Shown piece after piece: positions 36,161 through 46,347 of a stretch of 64,000 nt of DNA. The translations under genes and the position numbers were made by a program. Source of the DNA: Snodgrassella sp945267035 (lineage in GTDB: Bacteria > Pseudomonadota > Gammaproteobacteria > Burkholderiales > Neisseriaceae); the NCBI RefSeq assembly GCF_026535915.1, contig NZ_JAFNPF010000001.1:1364001-1428000 (forward strand), given 5' to 3'. Position 1 is the first letter of the stretch. Each line of letters starts with the position of its first letter. The notes beneath the pieces are model-generated. The model did not search any database, was not told the DNA's origin, and saw only the letters and a list, made by a program, of their open reading frames with translations.

Positions 36161-36411
36161 TCTTGACCCTATGACTCGAAATGAGCATCGCTATAAAATA
36201 TCAATTTGCTGTAAAGGCGTACTCACGTCGCTACAGCTTAAGAAATAGACAAGCCGTTACATGGTTTTCGCCATTGTTGGTAAATCTATAAAAGTAACAA
36301 TAAACCCCCTTATTACATATGTCATATTTAATCACAGCGTTTTAAGGTGGGTGACATCACTATCTAATTAGTTTCAATTTCTTTACTGCCCGTAACGAGC
36401 TGTCCATGATC

Positions 36412-36873
36412 TTAATCCAATTTCGCAGACATACTACCATGGCTAAAAAAGGTTGATAAAATGGCTTGAGCCGCTACCTGATCCAAAACTTGTTTGCGTT
36501 TCTTGCCAAATACTCTGGCTTCACTTAACAGACTTTCTGCAATGACCGATGTCCAGCGTTCATCCACCCAATAAACCGGCAGATGAAAGCGCCCATGCAA
36601 ACGGTTTCCAAAACGTCGACACAAAGCTGAGGCTTCATCGTCTCTATCATCAGCATGTGTCGGTAGGCCAACTACCAAAGCACTTGGCTGCCATTGTTTT
36701 ATCAATGCGGCAATCTGAATAAAACGTTCATCATTGGTTACCGCAGTAATCGTTGTCAATGGATGAGCTGTAGCCAATTCTGCTTCTCCAACTGCAACGC
36801 CAATGCGGGCTGCACCAAAATCGAAACCTAATACCGTTCCTTGGTTTAAAAAATGGTTGCTTAACTTAGGCAT
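36412..36873 (-). CDS. ruvX: Pre-16S rRNA nuclease / Holliday junction resolvase homologue YqgF
   Basis: This RNase H-fold protein of about 153 residues has GFDFGAARIGVAVGE (first catalytic Asp), ALVVGLPTHADDRDDEA and VYWVDERWTSVIAESLL (Asp/Glu site), the full YqgF signature. YqgF trims the 5' end of 16S rRNA; a Holliday-junction role was proposed earlier. The ATG at 36873 overlaps the end of yqgE by eight bases; a GTG at 36888 would overlap more and lacks a ribosome site. The yqgE-yqgF pair is a common arrangement. Confidence 0.92.
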   Translation of the reverse strand: MPKLSNHFLNQGTVLGFDFGAARIGVAVGEAELATAHPLTTITAVTNDERFIQIAALIKQWQPSALVVGLPTHADDRDDEASALCRRFGNRLHGRFHLPVYWVDERWTSVIAESLLSEARVFGKKRKQVLDQVAAQAILSTFFSHGSMSAKLD

Positions 36874-37459
36874 GACCAGCCAACCCACTTAAATTAGCGA
36901 CATTAATATTGAGCAGTTTCAGCGCAGCTTGATAACGTTGTTTATAAGGGATATCAAATAAAACTTTCATATCAGCTGGAACCGAAAGCCAGCTATTAGC
37001 TGCTAATTCTTGCTCAAGCTGTCCTGCACTCCAGCTTGAATATCCAATCGTTGCCAATGCCTTATTGACTTCATTATCTTGAGTTAAACCTATAATAATG
37101 TCACGTGAAGTAGTCATCGCAATGTCATCTGTTACCAACAGACTACTTTCCCATGATCCTGTAGGTGTATGTACTAGAAAACCCCGGTCAACTTGTACAG
37201 GACCGCCCATTAATACCCATTGCCCATGAAATCGTTCAGGCGTAGGAGTTTTTGCGGCGTCAAACAGCAGATCCATCATAATTGGTGATGGTTTATTAAC
37301 AATAATTCCCATTGCACCATCTGCATTGTGTTCGCAAATGTAAACCACGCTTTCTCTAAAAAACTGATCTTGCATATCTGGCATCGCAATCAAAAAATGA
37401 TTGGCCAGAGAAAATGAGTTAGCAGCAGTTTTCATCAATTCCATATTGTGTTTATCCAA
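36866..37459 (-). CDS. yqgE: YqgE/AlgH family protein
   Basis: This 197-residue DUF179 protein has SFSLANHFLIAMPDMQD near the start. The family blocks VVYICEHNADGAMGIIVNKP, WVLMGGPVQVDRGFLVH and GYSSWSAGQLEQELAANSWL follow. Its function is unclear; the AlgH name comes from an effect on alginate in Pseudomonas. It overlaps ruvX, which is read next, so the two are translationally coupled. It diverges from gpmI. Confidence 0.93.
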   Translation of the reverse strand: MDKHNMELMKTAANSFSLANHFLIAMPDMQDQFFRESVVYICEHNADGAMGIIVNKPSPIMMDLLFDAAKTPTPERFHGQWVLMGGPVQVDRGFLVHTPTGSWESSLLVTDDIAMTTSRDIIIGLTQDNEVNKALATIGYSSWSAGQLEQELAANSWLSVPADMKVLFDIPYKQRYQAALKLLNINVANLSGLAGHA

Positions 37460-37652
37460 ATTAATAATTGCTATAATAAGAAGAAAGATGATGAGTTAAA
37501 TCGGGTCAATACAGTGATTTCTCAAGTTGAATCTTTTTAGTTATAATTCTATCAATCATACTACAAGCTGTTAGATTTATCTCTATTCAATATGAATAGC
37601 GTACTACAATCAATCTTGGCTACAATCTTATTCATTTGCAGAAAGGCATGTT

Positions 37653-39176
37653 GTGTCCTTAACCAAACCAATTGTACTTCTTATTCTTGATGGCTTTGGT
37701 CATCGTACTGATGGTCATGACAATGCTGTACTGCTGGCACATACACCACACATTGATCAATACATAAAACAATACGCTGCTGGAACCATTGATGCTTCGG
37801 AACGAATGGTTGGGTTACCTATTGGACAATTTGGCAACTCCGAAGTGGGTCACCTGAATATCGGAGCAGGTCGCATTGTACCGCAGGATATTACACGAAT
37901 CGATATGGCCATTGAGGATCATTCCTTATTACAAAATCCGGCATTGAAACAAGCCTGGCAGACGCCAAACAAGACGGTGCACTTGTTAGGATTATTTTCA
38001 GATGGAGGTGTACACAGCCATATTGACCACCTATTTGCCATCATGGATGCGGCTTTAGCAGCTGGCATGGAAAAAATTGTTATCCACCCTTTTCTCGATG
38101 GTAGAGATACCCCTCCACAAAGTGCCCTCGCCTATCTGCAAAGATTAGAAGATTATATGCAACAACATCCACAGGTTCTTTGCGGTGCCATAACCGGACG
38201 CTTTTACGCCATGGATCGGGATAATCGCTGGGATCGGGTTGAACAGGCTTACAACGCCCTATTTGGTGATTGTCACTATCGAGCCAATTCTCCCGTTGCT
38301 GCTCTAAAAGAAGCTTATGCTCGTCAAGAAACGGATGAATTTGTTCAGCCAACTTTAACTAATTCCCAAGCAATATTACAAGATGGTGATGCGATTCTGT
38401 TTTTAAATTTCCGTGCCGACCGAGCGCGCGAACTTACACAAGCATTAACTTTTGACGATTTTCATGGATTCGAACGTAAACATCGCATCCACATAGGCTA
38501 TTTTGCTAGCATTACCAACTACGGAGCTCAATTTCCCAACCCGGTTGTGTTCGATCGCCAGACAATTAGCAATGGTTTGGGCGAGTTTTTGGCAGCACAA
38601 GGCTTGAGCCAACTACGTATTGCTGAAACTGAAAAATACCCACATGTAACCTACTTTTTTAGTGGTGGTAGAGAAGAACCCTATATTGGTGAAGAGCGCA
38701 TCATGATTTCTTCACCCAAAGTAACCACATATGACTTGCAGCCAGAAATGAGCGCAGTAGGAATTACCGAAAGCATCATCGATAGCCTGGTTAATCATCG
38801 TCATGATGTTATTATCTGTAACTTTGCCAATGGAGATATGGTAGGACATACTGGCTCTTTACCCGCGGCCATCGAAGCAGTAGAAACGTTAGATACTTGC
38901 GTAGCTCGCGTGGTGGACACAGCTTTATCCGTAGGTGGTGAAGTCATCATTACTGCTGATCACGGCAATTGCGAACATATGTATGATGATCAGAACCAGC
39001 AACCTCACACTCAGCACACTACCGAACCCGTCCCATTTATTTATATAGGTCGACCCGCCTCAATCGAATCAGGCGGTGCTTTAAAAGATGTGGCACCTTC
39101 CTTATTAACTGCATTGGGACTGACGCCACCGGCGGAAATGACTGGTCATAACTTAATCAAATTCGACAAACCATAA
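37653..39176 (+). CDS. gpmI: 2,3-bisphosphoglycerate-independent phosphoglycerate mutase
   Basis: This 507-residue alkaline-phosphatase-superfamily enzyme interconverts 3- and 2-phosphoglycerate using manganese. The catalytic Ser63 is in GNSEVGHLNIGAGR. Other motifs are VLLILDGFG, HPFLDGRDTPPQSA, NFRADRARELTQA and ITADHGNCEHM with metal ligands. The GTG start at 37653 is chosen because AGAAAGG lies six bases upstream and gives MSLTKPIVLLILDG. The envC-like gene starts at the last base of its stop codon. Confidence 0.96.
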   Translation: MSLTKPIVLLILDGFGHRTDGHDNAVLLAHTPHIDQYIKQYAAGTIDASERMVGLPIGQFGNSEVGHLNIGAGRIVPQDITRIDMAIEDHSLLQNPALKQAWQTPNKTVHLLGLFSDGGVHSHIDHLFAIMDAALAAGMEKIVIHPFLDGRDTPPQSALAYLQRLEDYMQQHPQVLCGAITGRFYAMDRDNRWDRVEQAYNALFGDCHYRANSPVAALKEAYARQETDEFVQPTLTNSQAILQDGDAILFLNFRADRARELTQALTFDDFHGFERKHRIHIGYFASITNYGAQFPNPVVFDRQTISNGLGEFLAAQGLSQLRIAETEKYPHVTYFFSGGREEPYIGEERIMISSPKVTTYDLQPEMSAVGITESIIDSLVNHRHDVIICNFANGDMVGHTGSLPAAIEAVETLDTCVARVVDTALSVGGEVIITADHGNCEHMYDDQNQQPHTQHTTEPVPFIYIGRPASIESGGALKDVAPSLLTALGLTPPAEMTGHNLIKFDKP

Positions 39177-40510
39177 TGAAACCAACTATTCGGCTAAGCC
39201 TGATTTTACTGCCTCTGATCAGCTTTTCCGCTTTGGCGGCCAAACCAGCTGCATCACCACCTTCCAATATTGATTTAAAAAAAGTACATCAAGCTATTTC
39301 TGCTGCTCAGATTCAAATTAGTAAGACGGCTACAGAGCAGAAAAAAATAGATGCGTCGATAACCCAAACCAGTCAACAACTCAAGCAGGCAAAAAAAGAG
39401 CTGGAACAGATAATAAAAGAGCAACAGCTGAGCATTAAACAATACCAGACTTTACAAAACAACCTCGACAAAACGCAAACTCGAATCGCAGAAACCAAAA
39501 CCCAAATAGGTAGACTACTTAATGCCCATTATCGCAATAAACAACCTAACAGCGTCTATGTTTGGTTGAAAAAAGACAGCATTGATCAAAAGGGTCGATC
39601 ACTGCAATACATACGATACCTCAATGCAGCCAATGAACAAGTCATCCAGCGACTACGGCAGCAACAGACCAATCTAGAAATGCAGCAAAAAGCGTTGACA
39701 AATCAGCGTCAACAGTTAGCATCTTTGCAGCAAAAACAACAACAGATTGTAAAAAAACTCCATAATCAGCATAACCAGCAACAAAATCAATTTAGTCAAC
39801 TGGATCAACAGCTCTCTGTACAAAATAAACAACTGCAAACCCTTAAAGCAGACGAAAAACGCCTCAATAATCTTTTGAGTCGATTATCCGCTCAATCGAC
39901 TACTCGGCGAACTAACCAAACCCAAGGTAAAAACACAACTAAACAACCCAGTATCCAGAGCAAACCCAAAATTCAAGTTGTCGTCAGCGCCGGCTCTGAC
40001 GTCACTACCAACGCGGGTAACCCTCCTGATCCTGATAATACTTCAACAGAAAACAGAAATTATTCGCTCACTTCTGAAGATATGGCATTACAAGCCACTG
40101 AAACCAATCAACCAAAAAGAGCAGCAGGATTGGCGCAGAAACAAGGTCGCTTACCCCGTCCGGTTAATGGCACCATTTCAGGAAAATTTGGCGAACAAAG
40201 ACCCAATGGCGGCACATGGAAAGGCTTGTTTTTTTCCACTCCATCGTCCGCTGTTCGCAGTATCGCTAACGGTCAGGTGGTGTACGCAGCATTCTTGCAA
40301 GGCTATGGCAATACCGTCATTCTGGATCATGGTGAAGGATATTTAAGCATTTATACCGGCTTAGCTTCCATCAACGTATCCGCTGGAAAAACAATTAATG
40401 CTGGTCAGAATATTGGAATAAGTGGTAAATTGCCTGATGGATTGAGTGGATTATATTTTGAAATTCGCTATCATAATCAAGCCATGAATCCATTATCATG
40501 GATAGTTTGA
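39176..40510 (+). CDS. envC: EnvC-like murein hydrolase activator (LytM domain, degenerate)
   Basis: This 444-residue periplasmic protein has a signal peptide (about 1-21, ending ALAA). Two long coiled-coil blocks rich in Gln and Lys (about 32-112 and 150-240) come next. A low-complexity Asn/Thr/Pro linker and a C-terminal LytM/M23 domain (about 315-443) complete it. Active M23 enzymes use His and Asp in HxxxD and an HxH motif; here the places read GGTWKGLFF, IYTGLA and LYFEIRY, so the zinc ligands are missing, as in EnvC and NlpD. Such proteins activate amidases at the septum for cell separation. Its ATG shares one base with the gpmI stop. Confidence 0.88.
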   Translation: MKPTIRLSLILLPLISFSALAAKPAASPPSNIDLKKVHQAISAAQIQISKTATEQKKIDASITQTSQQLKQAKKELEQIIKEQQLSIKQYQTLQNNLDKTQTRIAETKTQIGRLLNAHYRNKQPNSVYVWLKKDSIDQKGRSLQYIRYLNAANEQVIQRLRQQQTNLEMQQKALTNQRQQLASLQQKQQQIVKKLHNQHNQQQNQFSQLDQQLSVQNKQLQTLKADEKRLNNLLSRLSAQSTTRRTNQTQGKNTTKQPSIQSKPKIQVVVSAGSDVTTNAGNPPDPDNTSTENRNYSLTSEDMALQATETNQPKRAAGLAQKQGRLPRPVNGTISGKFGEQRPNGGTWKGLFFSTPSSAVRSIANGQVVYAAFLQGYGNTVILDHGEGYLSIYTGLASINVSAGKTINAGQNIGISGKLPDGLSGLYFEIRYHNQAMNPLSWIV

Positions 40511-40643
40511 AAATAATAAAGATGGATTACGTATTTCAAATATTCAGGTAAAATTAACTTTCTCAGAAATTTACACAATTATCTCGCTGATAATTTTTTA
40601 AAATATTAATTCTTTGTTGTTATCAGAAAGAGCATGAACAATA

Positions 40644-42170
40644 ATGGCTAAATCAACTTTTAAAAAAGTAGTCTTGTATACCTTAGGCGCCTTTAGTGGA
40701 GCCCTTTTGACCATCAGCTTACAAGGCTATGCCAATGACAAAAAAGCAGATGCTTTACCCCTTCAATCATTGCACACCATGGCAGAAGTCTATGGTCAAA
40801 TCAAAGCCAATTATGTTGAGGGCAAAACAGATGATAATATTCTGGAAGGCGCCATCAAAGGGATGGTCAACAATCTCGACCCGCACTCAGAATACTTAAC
40901 CATTAATGATTTCTCAGACTTAAAAGAAAGTACCTCTGGAGAATTTGGTGGATTAGGTATGGAAATCAGTGCTGAAGACGGTTTAATTAAAATTGTGGCA
41001 CCGATTGAAGATACACCGGCTGATCGTGCAGGTCTGAAAAGCGGAGACTATATCGTTAAAATTGAAAACGAATCCACTCGCAACATGACTGCCACTGAAG
41101 CAGTGAAAAAAATGCGCGGGAAACCCGGCACCAGCATTACCTTAACATTAGCACGCAAAGATCAGCCACAACCTATTGTTGTGCATCTTACCCGCGCCAT
41201 TATTAAAGTAAAAAGCGTGCGCTTTAAACTAATAGAACCTGATTACGGATATGTCCGCATTACGCAATTTCAGGAACATACAGTTAGCTTATTAGCCAAT
41301 GCACTGAAAGAACTAAGAAAACAGAACAAACAACCACTTAAGGGCATTGTACTTGATTTGCGCGATGATCCTGGAGGTTTATTAAATAGTGCTGTGGGTG
41401 TTTCCTCAGCCTTTTTACAACCAGGTGTTAAAGTTGTCAGCACTAAAAATCGTGATAAGCAAGAAGGGATGGTTTTAAGAGCTGTTCCTAGTGATTACGT
41501 TATGAAAGGTAATGATCCACTGGATAATATACCTGAAGAATTAAAAACCATACCGATAACCATCTTAATTAACTCAGGTACAGCTTCGGCTTCAGAAATT
41601 GTTTCCGGCGCATTACAAGATTATAAGCGCGCGGTTATTGTTGGTACACAAAGCTTTGGTAAGGGTTCAGTGCAATCCGTGATTCCACTATCTAATGGTG
41701 GAGCCGTAAAATTAACGACTGCTCTGTATTACACTCCGAATGACCGTTCAATTCAAGCAAAAGGTATTGTACCGGATGTAGAAGTGAAAGATAAAAACCG
41801 GCAATTTGAAAGTCGTGAAGCCGATTTGGGTGGTCACCTAAGTAATCCTTTGGGGGGTAAAGAGGTGAAAAGTGAAACCCATATTACCGAAAAATCATCC
41901 CTTTATAACGAAGATGAAGTAAAACCAACGGACAAATCTTCTGAGCAAATACAGAAAAATGCTGAGACAAATCCTAAAGACAAGAAAAAGGAAGAAGAAG
42001 ATTGGTTAGCACGACGCGAGCCCAATCCAGCCAAAGATGCTCAGCTTAAAGCCGCTTTAGATCTGGTTAAGAATCCAACTAAATGGAATCAATCCTTGGG
42101 GTTGGCCGCCAATAAGGCAGCTAAAGAAGAGGATAAAAAACCAAAACAAGAGAAAAAATCCAAAAAATAA
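40644..42170 (+). CDS. ctpA: Carboxy-terminal processing protease (S41)
   Basis: This 508-residue periplasmic serine protease has an N-terminal signal or anchor helix (about 8-28). A PDZ domain (about 100-180) contains GEFGGLGMEISAEDGLIK and DTPADRAGLKSGDYIVKIE. The S41 core has the catalytic Ser in GTASASE (about residue 315) and Lys in SFGKGSVQ (about 340), 25 residues apart as expected. The C-terminal 110 residues are charged and Lys/Glu-rich. It probably trims or controls murein hydrolases and lipoproteins, and the neighbouring envC-like gene fits such a role. A terminator follows at 42181-42216. Confidence 0.94.
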   Translation: MAKSTFKKVVLYTLGAFSGALLTISLQGYANDKKADALPLQSLHTMAEVYGQIKANYVEGKTDDNILEGAIKGMVNNLDPHSEYLTINDFSDLKESTSGEFGGLGMEISAEDGLIKIVAPIEDTPADRAGLKSGDYIVKIENESTRNMTATEAVKKMRGKPGTSITLTLARKDQPQPIVVHLTRAIIKVKSVRFKLIEPDYGYVRITQFQEHTVSLLANALKELRKQNKQPLKGIVLDLRDDPGGLLNSAVGVSSAFLQPGVKVVSTKNRDKQEGMVLRAVPSDYVMKGNDPLDNIPEELKTIPITILINSGTASASEIVSGALQDYKRAVIVGTQSFGKGSVQSVIPLSNGGAVKLTTALYYTPNDRSIQAKGIVPDVEVKDKNRQFESREADLGGHLSNPLGGKEVKSETHITEKSSLYNEDEVKPTDKSSEQIQKNAETNPKDKKKEEEDWLARREPNPAKDAQLKAALDLVKNPTKWNQSLGLAANKAAKEEDKKPKQEKKSKK

Positions 42171-42180
42171 TTGGATTTTA

Positions 42181-42216
42181 AAAAGAACAGATAGTTAAAC
42201 TATCTGTTCTTTTTTA
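42181..42216 (+). terminator. Terminator of ctpA
   Basis: GAACAGATAGTT (42185-42196) is followed by its reverse complement AACTATCTGTTC (42198-42209), then TTTTTT. Confidence 0.8.
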
Positions 42217-42302
42217 TCTGCATTTAATGTACGAAATCCATTTTACCGAATCTGCTTAGAGATTCAGATTTTACCTGCAAATTCAAATCACTTTACTATG
42301 AC

Positions 42303-42338
42303 AAAAAAAAAGCTGCTACCCAAGTAGCAGCTTTTTTT
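42303..42338 (-). terminator. Terminator of ppsA
   Basis: AAAGCTGCTAC pairs with GTAGCAGCTTT around CCAA (42320-42323), with long A and T runs outside. It lies just past the ppsA stop. Confidence 0.85.
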
Positions 42339-42347
42339 ACGGATACA

Positions 42348-44738
42348 TTATTGCTGATTAAGCTCGTTAGCCAAATACAGCCAAGTTTCGATGACGGTAT
42401 CAGGATTGAGAGAAATCGTTTCAATGCCTTCCTCAATGAGCCATTTAGCGAAATCGGCATGGTCTGATGGTCCTTGACCACAAATACCAATGTATTTATC
42501 CAGTTTGCGGCATGCCTTAATAGCCAAACTAAACATCACTTTAACTGCTGGATCTCGCTCATCAAAAGTACTGGCTATTGGACCACCACTATCGCGATCC
42601 ACCCCCAGCGTTAACTGAGTCATATCATTTGAGCCAATTGAGAAGCCATCAAAATATTTCAGGAATTGTTCCGCTAACACAGCATTAGTTGGTAGCTCAC
42701 ACATCATGATCAAACGCAAACCATTTTTACCACGTTCAAGACCATTATCCTTTAATGCACGAACCACAGCTTCAGCTTCTTTCAAAGTACGCACAAATGG
42801 AATCATAATTTCCACATTGGTTAGCCCCATCTCATCACGCACATATTTTAGTGCCTGACATTCTAGTGCAAAGCAATCCTTAAACTCTTCAGAAACATAT
42901 CGTGCCGCACCACGGAAGCCCAGCATTGGATTTTCTTCATGTGGCTCGTACTTATTACCACCCAACAGATTGGCATATTCGTTTGATTTAAAATCAGACA
43001 TACGCACAATCACTTTTTTCGGATAAACTGAAGCAGCAAGTGTGGCTACACCTTCGGCGATTTTATCTACATAAAAGCTGACAGGTGACTGATACCCAGC
43101 GATACGATCGGTAATTTCCGCCTTCATTGCGTCATCTTGCTGGTCAAATTCCAGTAGTGCGCGTGGATGAATACCAATCTGACGATTAATAATAAACTCC
43201 ATACGCGCCAAACCAATACCATAACCGGGCAAATTGGAAAAACTAAATGCCAACTCAGGATTACCCACATTCATCATAATTTTAGCGGGGGCTTCAGGCA
43301 TATTATCCAGAGGGATATCAGTGATATCTACTTTCAACAAACCTTCATATACATAACCGGTATCGCCTTCAGCACAAGAAACGGTGACATCAATGCCATC
43401 TTGCAAAGACGAGGTTGCATTGCCTGTACCTACCACTGCCGGAATACCCAACTCACGCGCAATAATCGCTGCATGGCATGTACGTCCACCACGATTGGTA
43501 ATAATCGCGGAAGCTCGTTTCATCACTGGTTCCCAATCTGGGTCAGTCATATCCGTGACTAACACATCGCCGGGTAAAACCTTATGCATTTCATCAACAT
43601 TTTTAACCAGTCTAACTTTGCCCTGACCAACTTTCTGTCCAATCGCGCGACCTTCCACCAAAACGGCAGATTTTTCGTTGATTTGATAACGTCGTAAAAC
43701 TCGGTTGGATTTTTCTTGCGATTTAACCGTTTCTGGACGTGCCTGCAAAATATAGAGCTTACCGTCCTGCCCATCACGGCCCCACTCGATATCCATCGCG
43801 CGACCATAATGTTCTTCAATAGTTAAAGCATACTTAGCTAATTCAGTAATTTCTTCTTCAGAAATGGAAAATTTCTTGCGATCTGCAACATCAACATCCA
43901 CTGTCTGCACTGATTTACCGGCCTGAGCAGCATCAGTAAATACCATCTTAATGAGCTTAGAACCCATGGTTTTGCGCAAAATAGCTGGGCGACCTGCACG
44001 CAAAGTTGGTTTATGCACATAAAACTCATCTGGATTTACCGCACCTTGAACCACAGTTTCACCCAAGCCATAGGAAGAAGTAATGAATACCACCTGATCA
44101 AAACCAGATTCTGTATCCATGGTAAACATAACCCCAGACGCACCCTCATCAGAGCGAACCATCCGTTGTACACCAGCAGATAAAGCCACGGCTTCATGCG
44201 CAAAATTTTTGTGCACACGATATGAAATTGCCCGATCATTGTATAAAGAAGCAAAGACATGGTGCATTGCTTCTTTAACATTTTCTAACCCACTGATATT
44301 TAGAAAGGTTTCCTGCTGACCGGCAAATGAAGCATCCGGTAAATCTTCTGCTGTGGCCGAAGAGCGAACTGCAACAGAGATATGATCTGTACCCGCATCA
44401 GCCACCATTTTTTCCCATGCAGTCTGAATATCCGCATCCAATTCAGGTGGAAATGGAGTTTCCATAATCCATTGACGAATTTGCTTACCTACACGAGCCA
44501 ATTCCGCCACATTATCAACATCCAGTGCATTTAACTCTTGATTAATCCGTTCACTTAACCCCTCATAAGCTAGAAACTTGCGGTAAGCTTCCGCAGTGGT
44601 GGCAAAACCACCAGGAACACGTACCCCTTTTTCCGTTAATTGCGAAATCATTTCGCCGAGAGAAGCATTTTTACCACCAACGCTTTCAACGTCAGTCATG
44701 CGTAAATTTTCAAACCAGATTACATTTTTGCCGTTCAT
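42348..44738 (-). CDS. ppsA: Phosphoenolpyruvate synthase
   Basis: This enzyme of about 796 residues makes PEP from pyruvate and ATP for gluconeogenesis. The ATP-grasp N-terminal domain has NVIWFENLRMTDVESVGGKN and VAVRSSATAEDLPDASFAGQ. The phosphohistidine domain has the catalytic His in GGRTCHAAIIARELGIP (about 420). The C-terminal TIM barrel has IGSNDMTQLTLGVDRDS and ends with the catalytic Cys in GICGQGPSDH. The chosen start (44738) matches related proteins; other in-frame ATGs lie at 44747 and 44756, none with a clear ribosome site. Its regulator ppsR is divergent, 406 bases away. Confidence 0.95.
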   Translation of the reverse strand: MNGKNVIWFENLRMTDVESVGGKNASLGEMISQLTEKGVRVPGGFATTAEAYRKFLAYEGLSERINQELNALDVDNVAELARVGKQIRQWIMETPFPPELDADIQTAWEKMVADAGTDHISVAVRSSATAEDLPDASFAGQQETFLNISGLENVKEAMHHVFASLYNDRAISYRVHKNFAHEAVALSAGVQRMVRSDEGASGVMFTMDTESGFDQVVFITSSYGLGETVVQGAVNPDEFYVHKPTLRAGRPAILRKTMGSKLIKMVFTDAAQAGKSVQTVDVDVADRKKFSISEEEITELAKYALTIEEHYGRAMDIEWGRDGQDGKLYILQARPETVKSQEKSNRVLRRYQINEKSAVLVEGRAIGQKVGQGKVRLVKNVDEMHKVLPGDVLVTDMTDPDWEPVMKRASAIITNRGGRTCHAAIIARELGIPAVVGTGNATSSLQDGIDVTVSCAEGDTGYVYEGLLKVDITDIPLDNMPEAPAKIMMNVGNPELAFSFSNLPGYGIGLARMEFIINRQIGIHPRALLEFDQQDDAMKAEITDRIAGYQSPVSFYVDKIAEGVATLAASVYPKKVIVRMSDFKSNEYANLLGGNKYEPHEENPMLGFRGAARYVSEEFKDCFALECQALKYVRDEMGLTNVEIMIPFVRTLKEAEAVVRALKDNGLERGKNGLRLIMMCELPTNAVLAEQFLKYFDGFSIGSNDMTQLTLGVDRDSGGPIASTFDERDPAVKVMFSLAIKACRKLDKYIGICGQGPSDHADFAKWLIEEGIETISLNPDTVIETWLYLANELNQQ

Positions 44739-45144
44739 TTTGGGCATCCAGTGCATAGAGATAGCTGTTGAAGACAACCTATTTTAACGGCTCACATATA
44801 GAATGTCATGCATTTTCCCCTTACAAAAACTTGCCTATTCTTGATAACCATTGTTAAACAATATTAATAATTCGTTATGAGCAATTAACTACTAACATGA
44901 AATTATGCAAAATACACAATATCAAACCATATATTTTATATTCTTTACTTTTTAACCTATTTAATACCGCCAAAACTACATTTTTTTGATTTATATTGTT
45001 TAATTTACATAAAAAAACTCATCTTTATTTTTGCAACAGAAAAAAATTAATTTTTCAATAAAAAATGAATAAACTTCTTATTGTGGACTAACTTCATTTA
45101 CAATTACTCCTTTGCTCCTAAACAATGACCACCTTCTTAATGCC
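44739..45144. other. Divergent promoter region between ppsA and ppsR
   Basis: These 406 AT-rich bases contain no gene. Both promoters must lie here, but I cannot place them with confidence. An in-frame TTG at 45112 upstream of ppsR is a less likely start. Confidence 0.45.
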
Positions 45145-45966
45145 ATGAAACCAGTTCGCCATGTTTTTTTTATCTCCGATCGCACCGGTATAACTGCCGA
45201 AAGTATGGGATTAGCCTTAATCAATCAATTTGACAATATCGATTTCAAAAGAGCAACTTATCCATTTGTCGACACCATCACCAAAGCGGAAGAAATTGTT
45301 AGCCTAATCAATCGCTCGGCCACACACAGCGATGTGCGCCCATTGGTCTTTTCCAGTATCGTGGATGAAAATATACGTGAATTGATCAAGACCAGTGCCG
45401 GCTTACACATGAGTTTTTACGATGCGTTCATTGGCGAGCTCGAACATGAACTTGGTACCAAAGCCAACCACTCTATTGGTCGTACCCATGGTATGCACGA
45501 TACTGAAAAATATGACAAAAGAATGGATGCCATTAATTTCGCTTTGAATAACGATGATGGTATTACCGATCGCGAACTACAACATGCTGACGTGATATTA
45601 ATGGGTGTCTCTCGCAGTGGTAAAACCCCTACTTGCCTATATCTGGCACTACAATATGGTATCCGTGCAGCCAACTACCCTTTAATACCTGAGGATTTAG
45701 AAAGTAGCGATCTGCCACGCATGGTCAAACCCTTTAAATCCAAGCTGTATGGTTTAACCATCGACGCGGATAGACTGCACCATATACGCTCTGAAAGACG
45801 TCCAGATTCACGTTATGCCAGCAAAGACAATTGCCGGCATGAAATTTTGACAGCAGAAGATATGTACCGACGTTTTAATATTCCCTTTACTAATACGACG
45901 CACAAATCAATTGAAGAATTGGCCGCCAGTATTATCCTTGCTGCCAAATTGCACCGGCGTATTTAA
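45145..45966 (+). CDS. ppsR: PEP synthase regulatory protein (kinase/pyrophosphorylase)
   Basis: This 273-residue DUF299 protein switches PEP synthase off by ADP-dependent phosphorylation of a conserved Thr and on by phosphate-dependent removal. The N-terminus MKPVRHVFFISDRTGITAES is the family opening. The ADP-binding P-loop is GVSRSGKTPTCLYLA, and DSRYASKDNC near the C-terminus is also conserved. The ATG at 45145 is chosen because it gives this opening; the open frame extends upstream to a TTG at 45112. Head-to-head placement with ppsA supports the call. Confidence 0.94.
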   Translation: MKPVRHVFFISDRTGITAESMGLALINQFDNIDFKRATYPFVDTITKAEEIVSLINRSATHSDVRPLVFSSIVDENIRELIKTSAGLHMSFYDAFIGELEHELGTKANHSIGRTHGMHDTEKYDKRMDAINFALNNDDGITDRELQHADVILMGVSRSGKTPTCLYLALQYGIRAANYPLIPEDLESSDLPRMVKPFKSKLYGLTIDADRLHHIRSERRPDSRYASKDNCRHEILTAEDMYRRFNIPFTNTTHKSIEELAASIILAAKLHRRI

Positions 45967-46347
45967 TGATATTAACTTCTTAACTTTAATATGTCGTGTT
46001 AGCAAAACACTGCGCCTAGAGGTAAATCTGCGGTAAGCTTGACGCTAAATTGTAGTTAGATATATTTTTAAATGCTACTTTTGATTGAAAAGAATTATCT
46101 TTAGCTTTAATTATGCCTGAGTAAGCCAATTTTATTTGATTAACTTTTCGCGAAATCCACTAGTTAAATCTACCAAAGAAATAGTCGAATTAATGGTAGA
46201 ACATGCTAATAAGCTTAATTGGCATATTCAAACTTATCAATTTATAGTTGTTCTACTTAACCGCCTTGCCCAAAGAGAAGCTGAAGTAGATAAAGCAAAA
46301 AAAAGCAATATCAACCCTCGAAGAAAGTTTTGCTTTGTAGTCAATAG
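45967..46347. other. Intergenic region after ppsR with a possible gene fragment
   Basis: No firm gene. A plus-strand frame from about 46136 reads like protein for some 60 codons and is listed separately. No terminator for ppsR was recognised. Confidence 0.4.
46136..46345 (+). pseudogene. Possible gene fragment of unknown function
   Basis: An open plus-strand frame starts at a TTG and reads NPLVKSTKEIVELMVEHANK and WHIQTYQFIVVLLNRLAQRE, helical and protein-like. It then runs on as nonsense antisense to the neighbouring lipoprotein gene up to 46426. There is no good start or ribosome site. I take it as a remnant; the family is not recognised. Confidence 0.25.

Larger units (their letters stand above)
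35816..36411. other. Intergenic region between argB and ruvX, with a doubtful small ORF
   Basis: About 600 bases without a firm gene. A 75-codon minus-strand frame (35926-36153) is the only coding-like stretch, and a 10-base perfect inverted repeat (36131-36160) sits over its beginning. The rest is AT-rich and unremarkable. Confidence 0.4.
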
